Below, piece after piece: positions 9,106-16,958 of a stretch of 64,000 nucleotides of DNA. The stretch is from JAWWPG01 sp963820035 (lineage in GTDB: Bacteria > Actinomycetota > Actinomycetes > Propionibacteriales > Nocardioidaceae), in contig CAWFYK010000009.1 in assembly GCA_963820035.1 (NCBI GenBank), positions 372,001 to 436,000 of the forward strand, read 5' to 3'. The notes under the pieces are model-generated. The model did no database searches and was not told the DNA's origin. It saw only the letters and a list, made by a program, of their open reading frames with translations. Position 1 is the stretch's first letter. Each line of letters begins with the position of its first letter. The position numbers and the translations under genes are program-made.

Positions 9106-10575
9106 TCAGCGGCCGTCCAGCGTCGAGGCGCTGGCCGAGCCTGCTCCGGCGGCCTCGCCGGCCGCGGGTCGGCGGGTGAAGGGTCCGTCGGGGGAGGACG
9201 TGCTGGGTGCCGCCGGCTGCACCGGTCGATAGGGGCTGCCCGGCAGCGTCATCGTCAGCGTGGCGCCGGTGGGACGGCGGTTCTCCGCCCGGACCGAGCC
9301 GCCGTGGCGTTCAGCCGCCTGGCGCACGATCGACAGACCGAGCCCTGACCCGGGCATGGTCCTGGCGTCCGAGGCACGATAGAACCGCTCGAAGATGAGC
9401 GGCAGGTCGGCTTCGGCGATGCCGGGCCCTTCGTCGGAGACGGTCAGCTCGCCGCGCCGCAAGGCGATGTCGACGGTGCCACCCGCCGGGCTCCACTTGG
9501 CGGCGTTGTCGAGCAGGTTCGTCACAGCCCGCTCGAGGATCTGCGCCTCCCCGACGACCCACCACGTGGGCACGTTCGACCGGAAATGCACCGAGGGTGC
9601 CCGCCGTCGTACGCGGTCGACGGCCCGGGCCACGATGTCGGCCAGGTCGAGCGGCTCCGGAGTCCTCGAGAGCGGTTCGTCGCGCGCCAGCTCGACGAGG
9701 TCCCCGACGAGGGTCGAGAGCTCCTCCACCTGAGCCGTCACGTCGCGGAAGATCTCCAGTCGCGAGCTCTCCGTCATCCCGCCGCGCTTGTCGGCCTGGG
9801 CGAGCAGCTCGAGGTTGGTGCGCAGGCTCGTCAGCGGGGTGCGCAGCTCGTGACCGGCATCGACGACGAGCCGGCGCTGCCGCTCGCGCGACCGCTCCAG
9901 CGCCACCAGCATGCCGTTGAACGACATCGCCAGGCTGGCCAGCTCGTCGTCGCCGGTCACCGGGATCGGGGTCAGCTCCTCGGTGATGGCCACATGCTCG
10001 GCCGCCTCGCTGAGCTGGCGGACCGGCCGTAGCGCCGAGCGGGCGACCGCGAGACCGACGAGGGCGGCCGCGATGATGCCGCCGCCTCCCACGAGCAGGA
10101 GCACCAGCCCAACGCGGTCGATCGTGCTCTCGATCGACTGCTGCGACTGGGTGAACATGATCGCGATCCCGGGGTTCCTGCTCGGGACCGTCACAGCCCG
10201 GTAGTCGACGCCGTGGTCGGTGAACGTGCGGAACGTGTGGCCGAGGTCGCCGCGGGCCACCAGGAGCTCGTTGTGCGAGAGCGGCATGACGACGTGCGGG
10301 TTGAGCGACGACGCGACATGGCCCTCGCTGTCGATCAGGTAGATCTTGAGGTCAGCGGCCCCGAGGATGCCGGGTGGCATCTGCTCCAACGTCGCGCGGG
10401 TCACGATGCTGGTGGTGCTCGCGTAGGTGGCGCGTTGCAGCAACGACGCGTCCAGCCTGTTGTGCAGCTGGGAGCGGAGGGTCAGATAGGCCGCCAAGCT
10501 TGCGACAGCGATGGCGATTCCGACGGCGCAGGCCGCCAGGAGAGAGATCCTGGTGGCCAGCGACATGCGTTTCAC
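9106..10575 (-). CDS. mprB: MprB-like sensor histidine kinase
   Basis: 489-aa membrane histidine kinase. TM1 spans about residues 10-34, an extracytoplasmic sensor 35-155, TM2 156-178, then HAMP (ALRPVRQLSEAAEHV), HisKA with phospho-acceptor H242 in DAGHELRTPL, and a HATPase domain with NLLDNAAKWSP, SDEGPGI and GSGLGLSIV. A Pro/Ala/Ser-rich tail of about 40 residues follows the ATPase domain. GTG 10575 overlaps the response-regulator stop by 4 bp. By neighbourhood it pairs with the adjacent regulator and senses envelope stress like mycobacterial MprB; the signal itself is inferred. Confidence 0.9.
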   Translation of the reverse strand: MKRMSLATRISLLAACAVGIAIAVASLAAYLTLRSQLHNRLDASLLQRATYASTTSIVTRATLEQMPPGILGAADLKIYLIDSEGHVASSLNPHVVMPLSHNELLVARGDLGHTFRTFTDHGVDYRAVTVPSRNPGIAIMFTQSQQSIESTIDRVGLVLLLVGGGGIIAAALVGLAVARSALRPVRQLSEAAEHVAITEELTPIPVTGDDELASLAMSFNGMLVALERSRERQRRLVVDAGHELRTPLTSLRTNLELLAQADKRGGMTESSRLEIFRDVTAQVEELSTLVGDLVELARDEPLSRTPEPLDLADIVARAVDRVRRRAPSVHFRSNVPTWWVVGEAQILERAVTNLLDNAAKWSPAGGTVDIALRRGELTVSDEGPGIAEADLPLIFERFYRASDARTMPGSGLGLSIVRQAAERHGGSVRAENRRPTGATLTMTLPGSPYRPVQPAAPSTSSPDGPFTRRPAAGEAAGAGSASASTLDGR

Positions 10576-11264
10576 GGGGGCGTCTCACGCATGACGTACC
10601 CGACCCCGCGCACGGTGTGGAGTAGTCGCGGCTCCCCTTCTGCCTCGGTCTTGCGTCGCACGTAGCCGACGTAGACCTCGAGAGAGTTCGCCGTCGTGGG
10701 GAAGTCGTAACCCCAGACCTCCTCGAGGATGAAGGCCCGCTCCAACACCCGCTTCGGGCGGCGCATGAACAGCTCGAGCAGATCCCACTCCGTGCGCGTG
10801 AACGTGATGGGGCGACCGGCACGGTCGACCTCACGGGTCACCGGGTTCATCGTCAGGTCGGAGAACGTCAGGGGGCCTTCGTCGTCCGGAGCCTGGCCCC
10901 CGAGGGTACGCCGGCGCAGCATCGCCCGGACTCGCGCGAGCAGCTCGTCGAGCGCGAAGGGCTTGGCCAGGTAGTCGTCGGCACCGGCGTCGAGGCCGTC
11001 GACCCGGTCGTTGACCGAGTCCCGTGCGGTGAGCACCAGGATGGGCAGGTCGTTGCCCGCTGCCCGCAGCGCCTTGGTGGTCTCGATCCCGTCGAGGCGG
11101 GGCATCATCACGTCGACGATCAGGGCGTCAGGGGCCAGCCCGTTGATCCGCGCGAGAGCCTCGACACCGTCGTTGGCAACGGCCACCTCGTAGCCGTTGA
11201 ACTCCAGCGACCGGCGAAGGGAGTCGCGAACGGCACGATCGTCGTCCACGACAAGGATCCGCAT
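10572..11264 (-). CDS. mprA: MprA-like response regulator (OmpR family)
   Basis: 230 aa, the length of mycobacterial MprA. The receiver domain starts MRILVVDDD and has phospho-acceptor D51 in LIVDVMMPRLDG and the conserved Lys in YLAKPF. The DNA-binding winged helix follows (TRTEWDLLELFMRRPKRVLER, GVGYVMRE at the C terminus). A GTG at 11327 is in frame and overlaps the upstream stop, but the family start and the MprA-like box at 11288-11304 both favour ATG 11264. Likely activates its own operon and htrA. Confidence 0.91.
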   Translation of the reverse strand: MRILVVDDDRAVRDSLRRSLEFNGYEVAVANDGVEALARINGLAPDALIVDVMMPRLDGIETTKALRAAGNDLPILVLTARDSVNDRVDGLDAGADDYLAKPFALDELLARVRAMLRRRTLGGQAPDDEGPLTFSDLTMNPVTREVDRAGRPITFTRTEWDLLELFMRRPKRVLERAFILEEVWGYDFPTTANSLEVYVGYVRRKTEAEGEPRLLHTVRGVGYVMRETPP

Positions 11265-11287
11265 ATCGCCAAGGCTGCCACGCTGAT

Positions 11288-11304
11288 CTGAGACGTCCCT
11301 GAGA
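11288..11304 (-). promoter_or_regulatory. Putative MprA box upstream of mprA (autoregulation)
   Basis: Minus-strand TCTCAG-N5-TCTCAG, a perfect direct repeat with 11-bp spacing, located 24 bp before the mprA ATG and between mprA and the fructosamine-kinase stop. It matches the box before htrA. Confidence 0.62.
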
Positions 11305-11323
11305 GCAGCGCGGGGACCTTGGG

Positions 11324-12208
11324 TCACTGAGCGACCTCGCGGGCCGCCAGCAGGGTACGCGCGGCGTCCCCGGCCCGGGAGCCGTAGGACCCGCCGAACG
11401 TGACGGCGTGCACCAGCAGCGGATGCAGCTGGTGGAGGGGGACGCGCTCGCGGAAGCCGTCAGCGAGCGGGTTGGCCTCGTCGTAGGCATCGACCAGCCG
11501 GGCCAGGTGTGGAGCGCCGAAGAGCGTCAGCATCGCCAGGTCGGTCTCTCGGTGGCCCCCGTGAGCGGCCGGGTCGACGAGCACGCCCTGGCCATCGGCG
11601 GACCAGACGATGTTGCCGCTCCAGAGGTCTCCGTGGATCCGGCTCGGTGGCTCCGGTGGCCCGGCGAAGCGGGCGATGTCCTCGACGACCTTGCCGATCG
11701 GCGCGGCGTCCTCCCGCGCGATGGCGCCCTTGTCGACGGCAACCTTGAGATAGGGCAGCACCCGGCGGGTGGCGAAGAACTCCGGCCACGACTCGGCCGG
11801 GGAGTTGCCGAGCGGCGCCGCGCCGATATAGCCGTCGCGTGGGCCCCCGAACTCCGCCGCCCCACTCGCATGCGTCATGGCCAACCCGCGCGCGAAGCCC
11901 TCGACGATGTCGGCGCTCGGACGTCCCGGCTCGACCCAGGTCAGCACCAGACAGTCGTCGGAGTGGCCGAGCACCTCCGGCACCCGGGCACCGCCCTCCG
12001 CCGCGGCGAGCCAGCGCAGCCCTTCGGCCTCGACCGCGAAGAAGTCGGCCGGTGCATGCGACCGGGTCTTGACGAAAGCGTTGCGGCCGTCGCTCAGCCG
12101 CACCCGGGTCGCGCTGCAGATGTCCCCACCGGCGACAGGCGTGGTGGCGACCACCGCCGTCCCGAGCATCGCCTCGACCCGTCCGGCGATGCTCCCCATG
12201 CTTGCCAT
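11324..12208 (-). CDS. Fructosamine/ketosamine-3-kinase family protein
   Basis: 294-aa kinase of the fructosamine-3-kinase fold, which phosphorylates sugar adducts on proteins so that they fall off (deglycation). Lysine K47 (NAFVKTR) and the catalytic loop IHGDLWSGN with D194 are intact; VDPAAHGGHRETDLAM supplies the metal-binding aspartate. ATG 12208 is chosen because TACCTT lies exactly 6 nt before it, a leaderless promoter layout. The preceding gene encodes a low-molecular-weight phosphatase, a frequent partner of this kinase family. Substrate (fructosamine versus ribulosamine) cannot be read from sequence. Confidence 0.86.
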   Translation of the reverse strand: MASMGSIAGRVEAMLGTAVVATTPVAGGDICSATRVRLSDGRNAFVKTRSHAPADFFAVEAEGLRWLAAAEGGARVPEVLGHSDDCLVLTWVEPGRPSADIVEGFARGLAMTHASGAAEFGGPRDGYIGAAPLGNSPAESWPEFFATRRVLPYLKVAVDKGAIAREDAAPIGKVVEDIARFAGPPEPPSRIHGDLWSGNIVWSADGQGVLVDPAAHGGHRETDLAMLTLFGAPHLARLVDAYDEANPLADGFRERVPLHQLHPLLVHAVTFGGSYGSRAGDAARTLLAAREVAQ

Positions 12209-12254
12209 GTGACGAAGGTACGACGCATCCTTGGCCGAATCCACCCGATCCGGG

Positions 12255-12779
12255 CTATCGCTCCTCCACGACCGCCGCGAGCGCGTCGACGATCGAGTCG
12301 GACGTGCGCTCGACGATCGCGAGCACCTGGTCGAAACCGCGCTGTCCGCCGTACCACGGGTCCGGGACCTCGAGGTCGTCACCGGCCGCCGGGTCGAACG
12401 CTCGGAACATCATCACCCGCCCGCGCGCATCATCGTTCGGAGCGAGCCGGAGAACGTCGCGGAAGTTGCTGTCGTCCATCACCAGGGTGACGTCGAAGCG
12501 CTCGAACCAGTCGCTGACGAAGTTCTGCGCGCGATGCCGCTCGGGGTCGTAGCCGGCCGTCGCGAGCGTCGCCGCGGCCCGCCGGTCCATCGGCTCCCCC
12601 ATGTGCCAGTCGCCGGTGCCCGAGCTCTCCACCACGACCTTCGACGACAGGCCGGCCTCGGCGATCCGGCGCTCCAGCACCACGTGGGCCATCGGCGAAC
12701 GGCAGATGTTGCCCAGGCAGACGAGCGCCAGGGCGTAGGGAGTGCCGCGCGGTTCACGCGGAGCCGGCAGCGACGACAC
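12255..12779 (-). CDS. Low-molecular-weight phosphotyrosine phosphatase family protein
   Basis: 174 aa. The P-loop CLGNICRS (C21 to S28) follows the first strand, and the general acid D140 lies in VPDPWY, so the enzyme should be active. Family members dephosphorylate phosphotyrosine; the human LMW-PTP-A also acts as a ribulosamine-5-phosphatase. Adjacency to a ketosamine kinase supports a sugar-phosphate or deglycation role here. The GTG start is 3 nt after the stop of the upstream membrane-protein gene, so the two are probably co-translated. Confidence 0.9.
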   Translation of the reverse strand: MSSLPAPREPRGTPYALALVCLGNICRSPMAHVVLERRIAEAGLSSKVVVESSGTGDWHMGEPMDRRAAATLATAGYDPERHRAQNFVSDWFERFDVTLVMDDSNFRDVLRLAPNDDARGRVMMFRAFDPAAGDDLEVPDPWYGGQRGFDQVLAIVERTSDSIVDALAAVVEER

Positions 12780-12782
12780 GAG

Positions 12783-13175
12783 TCAGCGCCACTGCCGGGC
12801 TTTGTCGCCGGGCACCGCGAGCCCGATCACCCAGCTGACGAACGACACGACGATCGCCCCGAAGACGGCCGTCCAGAAGCCGTCGACATGGAACCCGAGT
12901 CCGACCAGGCCGGAGAGCCAGCTCGTCAGCCACAGCATCAAGGCGTTGACCACGAAGAAGAAGAGGCCGAGCGTCAGCAGATAGAGCGGAAGCGAGAGCA
13001 GCGCGACGACGGGGCGGACGAACTCGTCGACGACCCCGAAGATCAACGCGACGACCACGAGGGTGAGGATCCGGTCGCCCTCGGTCGCCCCGTTGACGGT
13101 GATCCCGCTGAACAGCCAGGCGGCGACCGCCAACGCGCAGGCGTTGACGAGGACGCGAATGATCCAGGAGGTCAT
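12783..13175 (-). CDS. Phage-holin-4-superfamily membrane protein
   Basis: 130-aa protein with four hydrophobic helices (about residues 4-25, 36-58, 60-85, 100-122) and the family motif VDEFVRPVVALLSLPLYLLT. This widespread actinobacterial family resembles phage holin superfamily IV but is chromosomal, and its function is unknown. The start overlaps the GntR stop by 4 bp and the stop lies 3 nt before the phosphatase gene, so it is the middle gene of a translationally linked set. Confidence 0.82.
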   Translation of the reverse strand: MTSWIIRVLVNACALAVAAWLFSGITVNGATEGDRILTLVVVALIFGVVDEFVRPVVALLSLPLYLLTLGLFFFVVNALMLWLTSWLSGLVGLGFHVDGFWTAVFGAIVVSFVSWVIGLAVPGDKARQWR

Positions 13176-13846
13176 GCCCTGATCGTGCCATGCCCGATGA
13201 CGGCCCCGAGAGACACCTCAGCGGCTTCGAGGTGTTGGTCGAGCTCGGCAGCGGCCGCGTCGACGTCCCCCGACTCGAGCAGGTCGACGAGGGTCCGATG
13301 GCTCTCGACCTGCTCGGCGATGTTGCCCCTGATCCGGTCGAGATGCGCGAGCCCGAGCCGGAGCTCGGCGCTGTAGCCGTCAGCCGTCGCCAGCAACCGC
13401 TCGCTGCCGGTGAGGCCCACCAGGGCGCGGTGGATCCCGAGGTGCGCCGCGGTGAGCGCCGCTGGGTCCGTCGTACGGCGAGACAGCGACGCGTAGGTCT
13501 CGAAGGCCTCCCGCACCGAGGCCCGCTGCGCCGGCGAGGCGGCCGGCCATCGTCGTACGCCGGCCGACTCCAGTGCGACCCGGGCGAGGCTGAGGTCGAC
13601 CACGTCAGCCGCCGCCAGCTCTTTGACCGCCACGCCTTTGTTGGGCACGCGGACGGCGACTCGGTCGGCCACGACGACGGCCAGCGCCTCGCGAATGGTG
13701 CTGCGACCCACCCCCATCGCCTCCGACAGCGCCACCTCCCGCAAGGGTGTCCCCGACTCGAGCTGCCCCGCGAAGATCGCGCGGCGGATCTCCTCGGCCG
13801 CCCGAGCGACCGTGGACGAGTGCTCGAGCTGGAGCTGGTCATACAT
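13172..13846 (-). CDS. GntR/FadR-subfamily transcriptional regulator
   Basis: 224 aa. N-terminal winged helix (residues 15-75, with PLREVALSEAMGVGRSTIREAL) and an all-helical FCD ligand domain whose metal-binding His residues are visible in HLGIHRALVG and ESHRTLVDLLESGD. It is divergent from the dimethylargininase gene, and a perfect 13-bp GntR-type palindrome lies between them, so it likely represses that gene and perhaps itself. TAGGGT lies 9 nt before the ATG. The ligand is probably a small carboxylate or amino-acid-like molecule, by family analogy only. Confidence 0.88.
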   Translation of the reverse strand: MYDQLQLEHSSTVARAAEEIRRAIFAGQLESGTPLREVALSEAMGVGRSTIREALAVVVADRVAVRVPNKGVAVKELAAADVVDLSLARVALESAGVRRWPAASPAQRASVREAFETYASLSRRTTDPAALTAAHLGIHRALVGLTGSERLLATADGYSAELRLGLAHLDRIRGNIAEQVESHRTLVDLLESGDVDAAAAELDQHLEAAEVSLGAVIGHGTIRA

Positions 13847-13889
13847 GGCGGTTCCACCCTACGGGCAACGGACGGTCGGGGCCGCTCGC

Positions 13890-13918
13890 TTGACCCTCCC
13901 GCCGATCGCCTGCATACT
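13890..13918 (+). promoter_or_regulatory. Sigma-70-type promoter of the dimethylargininase gene
   Basis: TTGACC (13890-13895), a 17-bp spacer, and CATACT (13913-13918) preceded by TG. The predicted transcription start, near 13925, lies just before the GntR palindrome. Confidence 0.6.
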
Positions 13919-13934
13919 CGGCCAAGCCTGTCCT

Positions 13935-13947
13935 ATTGTCAGACAAT
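13935..13947. promoter_or_regulatory. GntR (FadR-type) operator palindrome
   Basis: ATTGTCAGACAAT, a perfect inverted repeat around a central A. It fits the FadR-subfamily consensus TNGTNNNACNA. It sits between the divergent GntR gene and ddaH, just downstream of the predicted ddaH transcription start, a position suited to repression. Confidence 0.78.
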
Positions 13948-13982
13948 CATCCTGTGCCCTTACCCCACCTGGAGGTGACCGA

Positions 13983-14900
13983 GTGACCCGAGAGGCGACG
14001 CCGACGACGACTGCCCCCCTGAGCGACCTGCCGTGGGGCCGCCACTACGCCATGGTCCGGCCGGACCACTTCCGGGTGGACTACGCGATCAACCCCTACA
14101 TGAACACCGCCGCCCAGCCCGACCACGCCCTGGCCATGCATCAGTGGCAGCTCCTCGTGGGCAGGCTCGAGGGGCTCGGCGCGCGGGTCGATGTCATCGA
14201 GCAGCGCAGTGACGCACCCGACATGGTCTTCGCGATGAACCTCGGCCTCGCGCTCACCGACCGGACGGGCCCGCGGGTCGTGCTCTCCCACATGCGCTAC
14301 CCCGAACGCCGGATGGAGACGGAGTCGGCGCGCGCCTGGTTCGCGGCCGCCGGTTTCACGCCGAGTCTCGTCGGACAGGCCGGCGTGGGCGCGTTCCTCG
14401 AGGCAGGGGACGCCTTCCCCTTCGCCGGTGCGCTGGTCGTCGGATATGGACCCCGCACCGAGGAGCAGGCGCTCAAGCACCTGGCGACCGACCTCGACAT
14501 CTCGCTCCGCGGGCTGCGCCTGGTACATCCCGGGATGTACCACCTCGACCTGGCGTTCTGCCCGCTCGACGACCGCACGGCGCTGGTCTGCCCGGCAGCC
14601 TTCGACGCCGCCAGTGCGGCCGCCGTACTCTCCCTGGTGCCCGACCCGGTCGTGCTCACCGAAGCAGAGGCGCTGACGTTCTGCGCCAACTCGGTCGTCG
14701 TCGGTCGGACGATCGTGATGCCGGCCTGCCCCGAACGGGTACGGCGAGAGCTCGAGCGGCGCGGCTTCGAGATCGCGCTCGTCGACGTCTCCGAGTTCCA
14801 CAAGGGCGGCGGATCGGTGCGCTGTCTGTCCAACCCGCTCGACATCGTCATCGGTCGCGACCTCGAGCAGGTGCCGGGTGGCGACGTGCTGTTCCCCTGA
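13983..14900 (+). CDS. ddaH: Dimethylargininase / amidinotransferase-fold hydrolase
   Basis: 305 aa, guanidine-modifying (pentein) fold. Dimethylargininases hydrolyse N-methylated arginines to citrulline and methylamines. The catalytic Cys is C281 in GGGSVRCLSNPL near the C terminus and the catalytic His is H187 in HPGMYHLDL; FLEAGDAFPF supplies the acidic substrate-binding segment. GTG 13983 is chosen because GGAGGTGA precedes it by 5 bp. It is the only plus-strand gene under the GntR palindrome, so the regulator probably controls use of this substrate. Arginine deiminase-like activity on another guanidine is an alternative. Confidence 0.85.
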   Translation: MTREATPTTTAPLSDLPWGRHYAMVRPDHFRVDYAINPYMNTAAQPDHALAMHQWQLLVGRLEGLGARVDVIEQRSDAPDMVFAMNLGLALTDRTGPRVVLSHMRYPERRMETESARAWFAAAGFTPSLVGQAGVGAFLEAGDAFPFAGALVVGYGPRTEEQALKHLATDLDISLRGLRLVHPGMYHLDLAFCPLDDRTALVCPAAFDAASAAAVLSLVPDPVVLTEAEALTFCANSVVVGRTIVMPACPERVRRELERRGFEIALVDVSEFHKGGGSVRCLSNPLDIVIGRDLEQVPGGDVLFP

Positions 14901-15363
14901 CGCCTCCCCCCTCGGGCCACCTGGTGCCGCCGCCTATTGCTGTTGCGCGGGAGAGGCGCAGGTCACACCCGTCGGAGGGGTTTCACAGCCTCCTCTCGGA
15001 CAACCATCACGATCTCGTCAGGATCACCGGACAGAGTGGGTTCATGAGGGCTATCGGCCCTCCCTCCGAAAGCAGCAGGCCATGAACCAGTCGCAAGAAC
15101 ATCGAGGCAGCCCGTCGCGAGCGGGGAGCCGATCCCCTCTCCAGTCCCTGGGCCACGTCACGTCACGCAGCTTCGGCGCGGGCGTCGCCGTCATCCGCAT
15201 CGTGCAGATCGCCCGGGTGGCACGTCGCGACGACCCGGTCTCCACCGCTCGCTGAGCCCGCCCACCCCGCCCAGCCACCGCGCGTTGTGCGTCAACGGCT
15301 CCAGGTCCCGTGACAGCATGAGGGTACGACGGTGCTGGGCTCGCCGTGGACGGGAGAAGCGAC
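14901..15363. other. Intergenic region between ddaH and the channel-like gene
   Basis: About 460 bp with no recognisable gene family. It holds one possible small frame (15082-15255, listed separately) and no strong terminator or promoter that I can identify. Confidence 0.4.
15082..15255 (+). CDS. Possible small ORF, unknown
   Basis: 57 codons from ATG 15082, basic and Ser/Arg-rich at the N terminus, with a hydrophobic stretch FGAGVAVIRIVQIARVAR near the C terminus. Only a weak CAGG precedes the start. I recognise no family; it may not be translated. Confidence 0.25.
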   Translation: MNQSQEHRGSPSRAGSRSPLQSLGHVTSRSFGAGVAVIRIVQIARVARRDDPVSTAR

Positions 15364-15819
15364 ATGGCTGGGTCGTTCCGGTTCAGCTTCCGCCGAGGTT
15401 GGATCTGGCCGGCTCTCGCGAGTCTGCCGGTGGTCATCCTCGTCGCGGCGGGGGGCGCTGCGGCGAGCGAGACGGACACGGTCGGCACCTATTGGCGGGG
15501 CCTGTGGTGGTCCATCAGTCTGGTGTCCAACGTCGGTTTCGTCGGCTCGCCGCCCAAGACGGCGTTCGGGGCCATTCTCTCCGTGCTCCTGATGGTTGTG
15601 GGCTTCCTGCTGCTCGCGATGGTGAGCGCCACGCTGGCGTCCATCTTCGTCCAGGAAGAGGAGGAGCCGAGCCAGCTGCGGGACTCGGCCACTGAAACCG
15701 CGATCCTGGCCACGTTGACGAGCCTCGAGGCCCGGCTGGCGGCCATCGAGAACGCGCTCGCCCGGCCCTCGCTCCCCGCCACACCGACAGCCGAGGAGAC
15801 CAACCCACCCCTCATCTAG
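15364..15819 (+). CDS. Two-TM potassium-channel-like protein with altered selectivity filter
   Basis: 151 aa. TM1 is about residues 13-35, a pore loop follows (YWRGLWWSISLVSNVGFVG), then TM2 (about 66-88), an acidic stretch and a coiled coil (ILATLTSLEARLAAIENAL). This is the layout of small bacterial K+ channels, but the filter TVGYGD is replaced by NVGFVG, with the second glycine changed to valine. K+ selectivity is therefore doubtful. ATG 15364 has GGGAGA about 6 bp upstream; the GTG at 15346 is less likely. The stop codon overlaps the -10 hexamer of the next gene. Confidence 0.7.
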   Translation: MAGSFRFSFRRGWIWPALASLPVVILVAAGGAAASETDTVGTYWRGLWWSISLVSNVGFVGSPPKTAFGAILSVLLMVVGFLLLAMVSATLASIFVQEEEEPSQLRDSATETAILATLTSLEARLAAIENALARPSLPATPTAEETNPPLI

Positions 15820-15828
15820 GGTGTCAGG

Positions 15829-16911
15829 ATGACGTCTCCGCGGTTCCGACCGGCTCTTGACTCGATCCCCGCCTACAAGGCGGGTAAGCCACCAACCACG
15901 GGTGCCGGTCCGACGTTCAAGCTGTCCAGCAACGAGAACCCGCACCCGCCGCTGCCCGGTGTCATCGAGAAGGCCACCGAGGCGATCCGGACGATGAACC
16001 GCTATCCCGACATGGGCGTCTCCTTGCTGCACGCCGCCATCGCGAAGCGCTACAACGTGGACGAGAGCCAGGTGGCGTCGGGAGCCGGCTCCGTGGCCGT
16101 GTTCTATCACCTGCTCCAGGCGTGCTGCGGGGAAGGCGACGAGGTGGTCTATGCATGGCGCTCCTTCGAGGCCTACCCGATCGCGGTCGGCATCAGCGGC
16201 GCCACCGACGTGCAAGTCCCGCTCACGGCGGACAAGCGGCACGACCTGCCCGCCATGCTGGCAGCGATCACGGACCGCACCAAGGTGGTCGTTGTCTGCT
16301 CCCCGAACAACCCGACGGGTCCCGCCGTACGCCGCGACGAGCTCAGCGAATTCCTCGATGCCGTGCCCTCGCACATCGTCGTGGCCGTCGACGAGGCCTA
16401 CCGGGAGTTCGTGACGGATCCGGCGAAGGTCGACGCCCTCGAGCTCGCGCGGGGCCGCGACAACGTGCTCGTGCTCCGGACGTTCTCCAAGGCCTACGGC
16501 CTGGCCGGACTTCGGGTCGGCTTCGCGTTGGCGCCCAGCCCCATCGCCGAGGCGATCCGCAAGTGCGCCCTCCCCTTCGGCGTCTCGTCGGTCGCGCAGG
16601 CTGCTGCGGTCGCCTCGCTCGAGGTAGAGGACGAGCTGCTGCGCCGCGTCGCATCGATCGTCACCGAACGCGACCGAGTCCAGGCAGCCCTGCGCGACCA
16701 GGGCTGGGATGTGCCGGACGCCCAAGGCAACTTCGTCTGGCTGACGCTCGGCGACGCGAGCGTCCCGTTCGCGGCGGCGTGCGACGCGGTAGGGGTCAGC
16801 GTCCGACCGTTCTCGGGCGACGGCGTCCGGGTCTCGGTCGGCGAGCCGGAGGCGAACGACCTGTTCCTCGGCGTCACGAAGTCCTGGCTCGCCGAGCACG
16901 CCCGGTCGTAG
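15829..16911 (+). CDS. hisC: HisC-like class I/II aminotransferase
   Basis: 360-aa PLP enzyme of the histidinol-phosphate/aromatic aminotransferase group. The Schiff-base lysine is K221 in TFSKAYGLAGLRVGF; LSSNENPHPPLPGV, SPNNPTG and VDEAYREF are all typical. No other histidine genes are near, so this is probably the second actinobacterial HisC-like copy (often assigned to phenylalanine or aromatic transamination, Pat). TAGGGT lies exactly 6 nt before the ATG, so the mRNA may be leaderless; that hexamer overlaps the stop codon of the upstream gene. Confidence 0.87.
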   Translation: MTSPRFRPALDSIPAYKAGKPPTTGAGPTFKLSSNENPHPPLPGVIEKATEAIRTMNRYPDMGVSLLHAAIAKRYNVDESQVASGAGSVAVFYHLLQACCGEGDEVVYAWRSFEAYPIAVGISGATDVQVPLTADKRHDLPAMLAAITDRTKVVVVCSPNNPTGPAVRRDELSEFLDAVPSHIVVAVDEAYREFVTDPAKVDALELARGRDNVLVLRTFSKAYGLAGLRVGFALAPSPIAEAIRKCALPFGVSSVAQAAAVASLEVEDELLRRVASIVTERDRVQAALRDQGWDVPDAQGNFVWLTLGDASVPFAAACDAVGVSVRPFSGDGVRVSVGEPEANDLFLGVTKSWLAEHARS

Positions 16912-16915
16912 CCAC

Positions 16916-16938
16916 GCCGGCTCGGAGCAGAGCCGGGC
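16916..16938. terminator. Hairpin between convergent hisC-like and DUF5302 genes
   Basis: 7-bp stem CCGGCTC/GAGCCGG with a 6-nt loop, between two converging genes. There is no U-tract, so termination is only possible. Confidence 0.4.
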
Positions 16939-16958
16939 TGCGCGACCGGTCGCCGCAG

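Noticed and set aside
10572..11327. GTG 11327 as the mprA start
   Set aside because: It overlaps the upstream stop, but the added 21 residues have no family match, and the MprA-like box would then lie inside the gene.
12783..13175. Holin-like gene as evidence of a prophage
   Set aside because: This family is normal in actinobacterial chromosomes and there are no other phage genes nearby.
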